A DNA stretch of 64,000 nucleotides, taken from contig JACHMT010000001.1 of the NCBI GenBank assembly GCA_014208095.1, positions 992,001 to 1,056,000 of the forward strand, given 5' to 3'. Made by a program: the position numbers and the translations under genes. This document shows, in pieces, positions 36,490 to 43,419 of this stretch; position 1 is the first letter of the stretch; the number at the start of each line of letters is the position of its first letter. Under the pieces are notes generated by a model, which had not been told where the DNA came from, did no database searches, and was given only the letters and a program-made list of their open reading frames with translations. This stretch comes from Actinospineispora eucalypti (GTDB lineage Bacteria > Actinomycetota > Actinomycetes > Mycobacteriales > Pseudonocardiaceae).

Positions 36490-38317
36490 AAACGTTCTCG
36501 TTCAAACCCCGACCTCCCACAGAGGTCGGGGTTTTGCTTTCCCCGCCCAGGACAGCCTCACCTGCCTCAAACCCAGTCGGTTCGGCATTCGAACCCCTGA
36601 CCCTCGCTCGGACGGCCGTCAGGCCGTCCCCGCCCAGCAGCGCCGCGAACGGCTCAGTCAGCTCATAGCGCTCCACCGTCCCGTCCTGGGCAATCCACAG
36701 CCGCTTGTAGAACCCCTGGTTCATCTGCCGCTTCACAAAGTCCGGTGCCCGCCGGTACTGCACGTTGCACTCACCTGCCACCGCCAGTGCCTGCTCCAGC
36801 ACGGCTTCCACCTCGGCCAGATGCTTGCCGCTGACTTCAACCTGCCGTTCGGCCGCCGTCATAGCCCGCGTCAGCCGGTCCATCTCCGACTTGAGCAAGT
36901 CAAGCGGCACGGCACCGGCATAGTGCGCCCGCATTAGGGCGGCTCGCTCTTCGCCGAGCTGCTGCAGACGGCGGTTGGACCGCTCGGCCTGCTGGTGGGC
37001 TTCGGCACTCTCGCCGGCCAGCTCAGCGTGGACGCCGAGCCGGATGCTGTGCACCGTCTCGGGCGGTAGCTCAAGCCGCTGGTACAGCGCCAGAATGCCG
37101 TCCTCGATCCGCTCGACCCGGATCGACCGCCGCGTGCAGTGAACCTTCTCGTGGTGGCGCTTGGGGCAGATGAAGTAGTTGAAGGTGCCGCCGTGCCGTC
37201 CAGTGGCGCGGTTGAAGATGAGCCGCCGGCCGCAGCCGCCACAGAAGATGGTGCCACGCAGGTAATGGGTGTGGACGCGGTCCTTCTCGCCGGCATGGGC
37301 GTGCACTGCCAGCACGTCCTGCACTGCCAGCCACAGCTCCGGTGTCACCAGTGCCTGGTGCTTGCCCTCGTAGGTCGCGCCCCGGTAGGACACGACGCCC
37401 ATATAGTAGGGATTACGGAGCGTGTTCAGTAGCGACGTCATGCTGACGTCGCGTTCCGGCCGCCGGGCAGTCGGCCGTGTCGTCAGGCCTTTCTCCTGGA
37501 GCGCTTCCGCCAGTTGCAGGGATGTCCAGTCACCCGTGGCGTACTGCTCAAAAGCCCACTTCATGAGTGGTGCCCGCTGCGGGTCGACGATGACCGTTGA
37601 AACCGCGATGCCGTCGCGGTACTCCCGGAAGGGCAGATAGCCGAGTGGCGGCCGGAACGGCGTGCCGCCCTCTTGTGCCTTGGCGATCATGCCCTTGAGC
37701 ACCTCTTGCGCCAAGTTGTCGGAGTAGAACTGCGCCATGTCGGCCATGATGTTGTAGAGGAACTTGCCGGACGGCGTATCCGAGATGCTTTCAGTACAGG
37801 ACACCAGCTCGCAGCCGGCTTTGCGCAGCGCCATGTTGATAGCGACGTCGTCGAGCCGGTTGCGTGCCAAGCGGTCAATCTTGTGCACGATGACGTAGCG
37901 TGGCCGCTGCTCGGCGATATCGCGCAGCATGCGTTGCAATTCCGGCCGGTGGGCCGACTTGGCTGACTGGCCGGCGTCAATGTAAATGCCGCCGACCACC
38001 GCGCCGAGCTGCTCGGCCTTGGTGACACCGGCGGCGCGCTGGACAGGGATGGAATAGCCCTCTTCACCGCCGCCGGTACGGGCCTGCTCACGGGTACTGA
38101 CCCGGACATAGATAAAGGCGATGTCAGCAATGCCGGCGTTGTCAGTGAATGGTTGTGTCTGCTGGCCGCTGCGCAGCACCGCGTCCGCAGCCCGTCTGAG
38201 GGCTGGACTCTCGTCGTCTTGCTGGCTGGTCCGCAGCTCATCTATGACGCGGCGCCGGCTGTGGCGCCGCTGGTCAGCTCGGCGTGATTGATCGTCGGAT
38301 TCGCACTCGCGGGACAT
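36440..38317 (-). CDS. Large serine recombinase (integrase)
   Basis: A 625-residue site-specific recombinase. A basic arm (about 1-65) precedes the resolvase domain with catalytic Ser74 in YVRVSTREQ. The Recombinase domain follows (PPLGYLPFREY, NTLRNPYYMGVVSYRG), then a zinc ribbon (CGGCGRRL, ICPKRHHEKVHC) and a coiled region (about 450-540). ATG 38317 has GAGGAGG six bases upstream; the frame is open further but unsupported. The last 25-30 residues (ELRGLEPLTLTLPV) are antisense to the tRNA-Ala terminator and gene, a hallmark of an integrase whose 3' end was fused to chromosomal DNA on integration. Confidence 0.92.
   Translation of the reverse strand: MSRECESDDQSRRADQRRHSRRRVIDELRTSQQDDESPALRRAADAVLRSGQQTQPFTDNAGIADIAFIYVRVSTREQARTGGGEEGYSIPVQRAAGVTKAEQLGAVVGGIYIDAGQSAKSAHRPELQRMLRDIAEQRPRYVIVHKIDRLARNRLDDVAINMALRKAGCELVSCTESISDTPSGKFLYNIMADMAQFYSDNLAQEVLKGMIAKAQEGGTPFRPPLGYLPFREYRDGIAVSTVIVDPQRAPLMKWAFEQYATGDWTSLQLAEALQEKGLTTRPTARRPERDVSMTSLLNTLRNPYYMGVVSYRGATYEGKHQALVTPELWLAVQDVLAVHAHAGEKDRVHTHYLRGTIFCGGCGRRLIFNRATGRHGGTFNYFICPKRHHEKVHCTRRSIRVERIEDGILALYQRLELPPETVHSIRLGVHAELAGESAEAHQQAERSNRRLQQLGEERAALMRAHYAGAVPLDLLKSEMDRLTRAMTAAERQVEVSGKHLAEVEAVLEQALAVAGECNVQYRRAPDFVKRQMNQGFYKRLWIAQDGTVERYELTEPFAALLGGDGLTAVRARVRGSNAEPTGFEAGEAVLGGESKTPTSVGGRGLNENVLVELRGLEPLTLTLPV
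36504..36540 (+). terminator. Intrinsic terminator after tRNA-Ala
   Basis: A 13-bp perfect stem, AAACCCCGACCTC with its complement (36522-36534), five-base loop, followed by TGCTTT. It lies 15 bases after the tRNA 3' end. The same bases are read antisense as part of the serine recombinase frame. Confidence 0.85.
36589..36605 (-). repeat. 17-bp inverted copy of the tRNA-Ala T-arm region
   Basis: TCGAACCCCTGACCCTC on the plus strand is the exact reverse complement of GAGGGTCAGGGGTTCGA in the tRNA-Ala gene, 130 bp away. It lies in the recombinase gene, where it codes for part of VRARVRGSNAE. It could be an attachment-site relic. Confidence 0.6.
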
Positions 38318-38402
38318 TCCGCCTCCTCGGCGACTGATCCTTTTGGAACGACATGTCAGACGGTATTTCGATTCGTTCCATTGTCGCAGGCGGAAGCGGA
38401 CG

Positions 38403-39923
38403 TCAACAATAAAGGCCAGGCTGGCCTGGGTGGATAGCAGTTGGAGGCATTTGAATAGCAGTGATTTGAGAACCAGGCTCACTGACACTGACGGCTAAGC
38501 TGACGGCAACAACGCCAAGTACGTGCACGCGCGTTTGTGAACGCGCAACTTCTCTGACGAGATTGACGCGAGCCAGCGCGCTACCTCCAGTCTTGCTGAA
38601 GAGCCTTGTGTCCCCAGTTCGAGTCTGGGAGGAGCCACCAGAAAGATCATTGAATAGAGCGCCAACCTGCCAGAGGTCGGCGCTCTTTTTTGTGCCCGGC
38701 GGCGGCCGTCGGCCGGCGGCGGCAAAATGGTCTGACGGCTGTTCTTGACGGCAACGCGGACGGTCGTTGCCGTCAGCAGGCTGCTGGAAAAGGTGCTGTT
38801 CAACCTTGGTGAGGGCCTGTCGTTTGCTGGCGATGTCGACGTGGGTGTATAAGCCTGTCATGCGTACGTCGCTGTGGCCGAGCACCGCCTGAATATCGCG
38901 GGCGTGCACCTGGAGGTCTTTTTGCGTCGTCGCGTTGGTGTGGCGCAGCCCATGCAAGGTGATCCGGCTAAGGCCGTGGTGTTCGCAGATGCGTCTGAAC
39001 GAACGGTAGACGTTGCGCGCCTCGATCGGTCGCCCGCTGCGCGTGGTGAAGACCAGCTCGTTGCCCTCGCTCGTACCCGCCCAGCCGGTGCCGGCCGCTA
39101 GTCGGTCGGTCGCTTGCTGTTCGCGCCGTTCGTTCAGCACGGCAACGGCGGTAGCCAGCAGGGGTTCGTCGCGGCTGCTGGTCGCGGTCTTGAGTTCGAC
39201 TGCACGCATTGCGCCGTCGATTCGCTGGACCTGTTGCCGGATACGGAGTTCGCCACGCGCAAAGTCGACGTCGCGCCAGCGTAGGCCACGCGCTTCACCG
39301 CTGCGTAAGCCGTACAGGATGAGCAGCACAAACAGCGGGTACAGCGGGTCGGAGGCGGCAGCCTGTAAGAAGCGGTGGACTTCGGCCGCGTTCCAGTATT
39401 CGGCCTCCCGCGCGCGATAGTTCGGCAGCTCAACCAGCCGTGCGACATTGCGCGTGAGGAGTTCGGTACGGACCGCGTAGGTGAGCGCGGCGCTCAGGAC
39501 TTTGCGGATCTGGTGGATACTCGCTGGTGATTGACCAGCCTGATACAGGTTGTCAAGGAACTCCTGCACGGTAAGGACGGACAGGCCCTCCAAGCTGTGT
39601 CGCCCGAGCCCTGGCTTCAGGTACAGCCGGGTGACGGCTTCATGGCGGCGGTAGGTCAGCGGGCGGCGCCGAAGCTGTACTGCGTGGGCCAGCCAGTAGT
39701 CCAGGTACGCGGCTACTCGCCACGCCTTATCTGCCACGGGTATGCCTTGAGCCTGGCGGGTTTTCAAGCTGGTGAGCTTTCGCTGTACCTCGGCGCGACT
39801 GCCGGCGTAGATGCGGACCCGCTTGCGCTGTCCGCCGGTGGTGCGGGCATAGAACGCGCCTTCCCAGCGGCCGTCCTGGCGCCGGTAAACCGAGCCTTCG
39901 CCGTTGGCGTTTCTCCCGGCCAT
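38403..39923 (-). CDS. int: Tyrosine site-specific recombinase (integrase)
   Basis: A 506-residue phage/ICE-type integrase. The AP2-like start (EGSVYRRQDGRWEGAFYAR) and SAM-like core-binding domain (65-170) precede the catalytic domain. The latter has Arg207 (GLRSGEARGLRW), H324-x-x-R327 (HGLRHT), His350 (LGHSD) and Tyr359 (TGLYTHV), all present. The family normally ends soon after KVEQHLF near 380; here about 120 more residues are simply translation through the terminator and tRNA-like segment (GGSSQTRTGDTRLF). ATG 39923 overlaps the excisionase stop by one base. Confidence 0.93.
   Translation of the reverse strand: MAGRNANGEGSVYRRQDGRWEGAFYARTTGGQRKRVRIYAGSRAEVQRKLTSLKTRQAQGIPVADKAWRVAAYLDYWLAHAVQLRRRPLTYRRHEAVTRLYLKPGLGRHSLEGLSVLTVQEFLDNLYQAGQSPASIHQIRKVLSAALTYAVRTELLTRNVARLVELPNYRAREAEYWNAAEVHRFLQAAASDPLYPLFVLLILYGLRSGEARGLRWRDVDFARGELRIRQQVQRIDGAMRAVELKTATSSRDEPLLATAVAVLNERREQQATDRLAAGTGWAGTSEGNELVFTTRSGRPIEARNVYRSFRRICEHHGLSRITLHGLRHTNATTQKDLQVHARDIQAVLGHSDVRMTGLYTHVDIASKRQALTKVEQHLFQQPADGNDRPRCRQEQPSDHFAAAGRRPPPGTKKSADLWQVGALFNDLSGGSSQTRTGDTRLFSKTGGSALARVNLVREVARSQTRVHVLGVVAVSLAVSVSEPGSQITAIQMPPTAIHPGQPGLYC
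38613..38691 (+). other. Orphan tRNA 3' end with terminator: attachment-site-like segment
   Basis: 38613-38640 reads as a T arm (CCCAG-TTCGAGT-CTGGG), the 3' acceptor half AGGAGCC and ACCA. No matching 5' half (GGCTCCT) lies upstream, so it is not a complete tRNA. It is followed by an intrinsic terminator, stem AGAGCGCC/GGCGCTCT at 38656-38686 with a T-run. Integrases that target tRNA genes carry such a 3' end in attP. It differs from tRNA-Ala, so it belongs to another target. It is embedded in the tail of the tyrosine integrase gene. Confidence 0.75.
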
Positions 39924-40153
39924 TACCGGTCGCCCTCGTCGGTTTGGCTATTGATAAACCGAGCGATTGCATCGGCGGGGATCAGCCGCCGCCGGCCGAT
40001 CTGCACCGTGGTGAGTTTGCGCTGTTGAATTAGCCGATACAGCAGCCACCGGCTGATACGCAGGTGCCGGCAGGCCTCGTCAATCGTCAGCAGCTGTGGC
40101 GCGGCTGGTGGACTTGGCTGGTTGCCGGATGAGTTATGGTCTGCGGATTGCAT
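39923..40153 (-). CDS. Excisionase-type helix-turn-helix DNA-binding protein
   Basis: 76 residues with the MerR-like winged HTH of excisionases: LLTIDEACRHLRISRW, then LYRLIQQRKLTTVQIGRRRLIP. It sits immediately upstream of the integrase gene with TAATG overlap, the normal xis-int arrangement, and would bend DNA to direct excision. ATG 40153 has GGGAGG at good spacing; the upstream open frame lacks a site. Confidence 0.85.
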   Translation of the reverse strand: MQSADHNSSGNQPSPPAAPQLLTIDEACRHLRISRWLLYRLIQQRKLTTVQIGRRRLIPADAIARFINSQTDEGDR

Positions 40154-40308
40154 AGCGATATCCTCCCCTCTATTTAAGAGCAGCTTGCTTAATTTGTGAA
40201 CAGGCCTTCTGCGGGGCCATTCGGTGATGTTGGTAAAACCGGCAGGGAGTTCTCGAATCGCTGGCGGCGACTGCAAGAAGAACTCCCTGCCGGGAATGGC
40301 TGGCCGGG

Positions 40309-40626
40309 CTAGCTGCTGCTGGCCCCGCCGTCCTTGCCCCGCCGGTTCCGGCCGGTCGACGTGGTGTCGGCCTCGGCTGGAACCTCCGGAGCGGCGCTGT
40401 CACCGTTGCCAAACAGGGCGGTGATGGCCTGCCGGCGGATAGCGGCCTCGCGTTCAATTTCGGCGAGGGCGGCATCTGCCTGGCTGCTCAGTGACGTCTT
40501 GCGCTGCTCGATGTAGCCGATGACGGCGAGACGGATGATGTCCGTGACCGTCTGGCCTTCGAGCTGGGCAACGATCGTCAGCTGGGCGTACAGCTCGTCT
40601 TCGAGCCGGACAGCGGTGGTCTTCAT
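40309..40626 (-). CDS. Ribbon-helix-helix protein
   Basis: 105 residues. MKTTAVRLEDELYAQLTIVA gives the RHH strand and first helix, and GQTVTDIIRLAVIGYIEQR the second helix; the tail is charged and Ser/Gly-rich. It is likely a DNA-binding repressor or a relaxosome accessory protein. ATG 40626 places the RHH strand at the N-terminus, as in the family. Its position next to xis-int allows a role in control of excision or transfer. Confidence 0.75.
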   Translation of the reverse strand: MKTTAVRLEDELYAQLTIVAQLEGQTVTDIIRLAVIGYIEQRKTSLSSQADAALAEIEREAAIRRQAITALFGNGDSAAPEVPAEADTTSTGRNRRGKDGGASSS

Positions 40627-40762
40627 GAGGCCACCGCCGGGCTGGCGGACGGGCTGTGTGTGGGGTGACGCATGGTCTCCTCCTCGGTTGGGTGCGGCCG
40701 GCGATTCCGGGGTTGGGATCTCCTGTTGGAAGCCGCAGGCCACCGACGAGGTGGCCCTTGGC

Positions 40763-41395
40763 TCAGGCGTGCAGTCGGAAGACGTGGATTTGTGATCGTT
40801 CGTCGTCCTCGACAACGTGGGCGTCATAGGTCAGTTCGCGGCCGAGGCCTTCGTAGTCGATGCGCAGGTGCGGTAGCAGTTGCTCGTCGACGTGTTCGTT
40901 GAGCTGGTCCCACCAGCCCCGGTCTTCGGCGACGGCTTGCGCCCAGGTGGCGACGTCGGGCCAGCTGCCGACGTAGTGGGCACCGAAGGCGGCGACGGCT
41001 TCCGGGCTGCGGCCCCAGGCCTCGACGTAGGCCACGAAGGCCCGGCCGTGGGCGGCGACGCCGCGGGCCAGCCGGCTGACGGTGGCCAGGTCCTCCCACT
41101 CGTCAATGTCCAGTCCCTCGAAGCAGCTGTGTTGGCGGATGCTGACGGTCGCGCCTCGGAAGGGCGACATGTCCAGCAGCTCGTGCTTGGCGGCTTCCAG
41201 TACTTTCGGGTCGGCGGTGGCGTCGAGCCACTGGCCGCGCTCGACCCGCTTGGCGGCGGCGCCGTTGTCGCGCAGGTAGATGCGCGGCGCGTCGAGGCTG
41301 CGCTCCGGGCTGCTGGCCGGCTCGGCGGTCTCCGGCGGGGTGTTGTCGTGCCAGTGCCAGGCTTCGGCGGTGTCATCGGTGGGGTGGTGTTCCAT
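40763..41395 (-). CDS. ardA: ArdA-like antirestriction protein
   Basis: 210 residues. After an acidic arm, RIYLRDNGAAAKRVERGQWLDA, SCFEGLDIDEWEDLATVSRLA and HGRAFVAYVEAWG follow the ArdA pattern. The C-terminal domain has the acidic IDYEGLGRELTYDA stretch and ends HVFRLH. The protein is rich in Asp and Glu, as expected for a DNA mimic. ArdA inhibits type I restriction enzymes and helps mobile DNA establish in a new host. Located beside a DNA methyltransferase gene on the same strand. Confidence 0.82.
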   Translation of the reverse strand: MEHHPTDDTAEAWHWHDNTPPETAEPASSPERSLDAPRIYLRDNGAAAKRVERGQWLDATADPKVLEAAKHELLDMSPFRGATVSIRQHSCFEGLDIDEWEDLATVSRLARGVAAHGRAFVAYVEAWGRSPEAVAAFGAHYVGSWPDVATWAQAVAEDRGWWDQLNEHVDEQLLPHLRIDYEGLGRELTYDAHVVEDDERSQIHVFRLHA

Positions 41396-41443
41396 GGTGT
41401 TGCTCCTGCTTATTCAGTTGTTTTGGTGACCGACGGGCGTCGG

Positions 41444-42469
41444 TCAGGGGTGGCCCCGGGCCTGTGCTAGCCGCGCCTGGGCCAGCTCGACGTAGGCCGG
41501 GTTGAGTTCGATGCCGAGCCAGTCGCGCCGTTCCTGTTCGGCCACTAGCGCGACCGTGCCGGCGCCCATGAAGGGGTCGAGCACGATGCCGGGCCGCCAG
41601 TCGCCGCCGCAGTCGCAGCCGGCCCGCAGCGGGCCGCTGGCCAGCAGCCGGCCATTGACGCGCTGCTGAGCACGTCGCCACGGCACGCCGCAGCCGGTGC
41701 AGAGCCGTTCCGGGCAGGTCGCCAGCAAGGGCCGGCGCACCAGATCGAGCGGGAAGACCGCGAAGTGGGCGCCGCGGTAGGCGGCGGTCGGCAGCAGCCA
41801 GGCGTCGCCGGGGTTCTTGCCGAGCGGGTGGCTCTCCTGGCCGGCGGCTTTCAGGCTGGCCAGGCCCCGGTTGAGGTCGATGCGCGGCGAGCCGTGGAGC
41901 TGGGGCGCGGCGGCTGGCGGCGGGTAGACGGCGCGCTGGGTGGCCCGGCCGCTGTGCCTCGGCGTGGTGGCCGGCACGCGGATGGCGTCGAGGTCGAAGT
42001 AGTAGGTGGGCTGCTGGGTCAGCAACAGGATCGTTTCGTGGCTGCAGGACAGCCGGTCGGTGACGCTGCTCGGCATGGCGTTGCGCTTGGCCCAGATGAC
42101 GTTGTTGCGCACCAGCCAGCCGTCCTCCTGCAGGGCGACGGCCAGCCGTTGCGGGCCGAGCAGCAGGCTCTTGCGCGGTGCGCCTTCGCGCGGGTGGCGG
42201 CTGTAGCCGTCGCCGATGTTGAGCCACAGCGCGCCGCCCGGTTTCAGCACCCGCCGCAGCTCGGCCGCCACGCCGACCAGCTCCGTCACCCAGCCTTGGA
42301 CGGTCGGCTCGGCGCCGATCTGCCCGGCGACGCCGTAGTCCCGCTGTGCCCAGTACGGCGGCGACGTGATGACGCAGTCGATTGACGCTTCCGGCAAGCC
42401 GCGCAAGCGCTTCACCGCGTCGCCGCACAGGAACTGCCGCCGGGGTGCGTCCCCGGCCGCGCCGCTCAC
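41444..42469 (-). CDS. DNA methyltransferase (beta-type, TSPPY motif)
   Basis: A 341-residue methyltransferase. CVITSPPYWAQRDYG near the N-terminus is catalytic motif IV, and LDPFMGAGTVALVAEQ near the C-terminus is the AdoMet-binding motif I, so the order is that of beta-type N4-cytosine or N6-adenine enzymes. A Cys cluster (CTGCGVPW...CDCGG) may bind zinc. GTG 42469 overlaps the stop of the preceding gene (GTGA). No cognate restriction endonuclease is adjacent, so it is probably a solitary modification enzyme protecting the element. Confidence 0.9.
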   Translation of the reverse strand: MSGAAGDAPRRQFLCGDAVKRLRGLPEASIDCVITSPPYWAQRDYGVAGQIGAEPTVQGWVTELVGVAAELRRVLKPGGALWLNIGDGYSRHPREGAPRKSLLLGPQRLAVALQEDGWLVRNNVIWAKRNAMPSSVTDRLSCSHETILLLTQQPTYYFDLDAIRVPATTPRHSGRATQRAVYPPPAAAPQLHGSPRIDLNRGLASLKAAGQESHPLGKNPGDAWLLPTAAYRGAHFAVFPLDLVRRPLLATCPERLCTGCGVPWRRAQQRVNGRLLASGPLRAGCDCGGDWRPGIVLDPFMGAGTVALVAEQERRDWLGIELNPAYVELAQARLAQARGHP

Positions 42470-43419
42470 GGCTGGCCTCCGGCATCGTCGAGCCGGCGCA
42501 GCAGCTCGGCGCCCTGGGCGGCCAGGCCGACGCCGAACAGCGGCTGGTGTGCGGCGGGCAGGCTGGCGATGACGTCGGCGATCCGGGCGGCCCAGCGCGG
42601 TTTGCTGGTCAGCCACCAAACCTTCGGGAAGACGCCGGAGCGCTGTTGTTCCTGGCCGCTCTGCCAGTAGTCGACGTAGCGCCGGCACTTGCGGGCAATC
42701 GTCGGCCGGCTCTCGGTGCCTCGGTCGATCTCGACAAACGCTTGCTGCTCGAAGTCGCCGACACCGAGGGCCACGAAGGCATCCGGCTTAACGGCTTGGC
42801 GCCCGCCGGCCGGGCCGGCGAACCAGCGCCAGGCAGCCGGCTCGGTCTCGAACTGCAGCAGCTCAAGCTGTCCCTGGGCGTCCAGCGCATGCAGCTCGAC
42901 GTACAGATCGGCGATCGCCAGCAGGTGGTTCTGGAAGGCCGGTTTGGTGTCCCAGATCATCCGGCCGCGCGGGACATGGACGTCACTGTCCGCGTCCAGC
43001 GCCAGTACGGACTGGCCGAGGCCGGACAGGGTATAGATCAGGCTCTCAGAGCCGCCGTGCTCGCCGCCGATCTGCCGTTCCAGCCGGACGACGGCGCCCA
43101 GCTCGGTCAGCCGCTTCAGCACCGCCCGGCCCCGGCGGGCACTGGTGGCCGGCTGGTCGCTGGTGATGTGCAGCTGTTGCAACTGGCGGCCGGTCATCAG
43201 GCGGAAGCTGGCCAGCGACCGCAGCACCGCCATGTCGCGCTCCGTCAGGCGGGCGCGCAGCGTCCGGGCACGGCCAGATCGGAGGTTCCCGCTCGTACCG
43301 AGCGGAACTGTCGGTACGACATCGGCAGCCTTACCGCTGGTGGAGGCAGCTTTTGATCCGAGGCGATCGGACGGGCGACCGGCTACCCCGGATGAAGACG
43401 AAAAGAACAACGAACTCAT
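42466..43419 (-). CDS. Replication-relaxation family protein
   Basis: 317 residues. A winged-helix start (TERDMAVLRSLASFRLMTGRQLQQLH, interrupted in family alignments, then KRLTELGAVVRLER) leads to an endonuclease-like core: HLLAIADLYVEL, AVKPDAFVALG with a conserved Asp and FVEIDRGTESRPTIARKCRRYVDYW. This is the pattern of the Replic_Relax family found on actinobacterial mobile elements. It may nick DNA for replication or transfer. ATG 43419 overlaps the upstream ATPase stop (ATGA). Confidence 0.78.
   Translation of the reverse strand: MSSLFFSSSSGVAGRPSDRLGSKAASTSGKAADVVPTVPLGTSGNLRSGRARTLRARLTERDMAVLRSLASFRLMTGRQLQQLHITSDQPATSARRGRAVLKRLTELGAVVRLERQIGGEHGGSESLIYTLSGLGQSVLALDADSDVHVPRGRMIWDTKPAFQNHLLAIADLYVELHALDAQGQLELLQFETEPAAWRWFAGPAGGRQAVKPDAFVALGVGDFEQQAFVEIDRGTESRPTIARKCRRYVDYWQSGQEQQRSGVFPKVWWLTSKPRWAARIADVIASLPAAHQPLFGVGLAAQGAELLRRLDDAGGQP

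Noticed and set aside
38581-38640. A second complete tRNA gene
   Set aside because: Only the T arm and 3' acceptor half are present; there is no matching 5' acceptor, D arm or anticodon arm.
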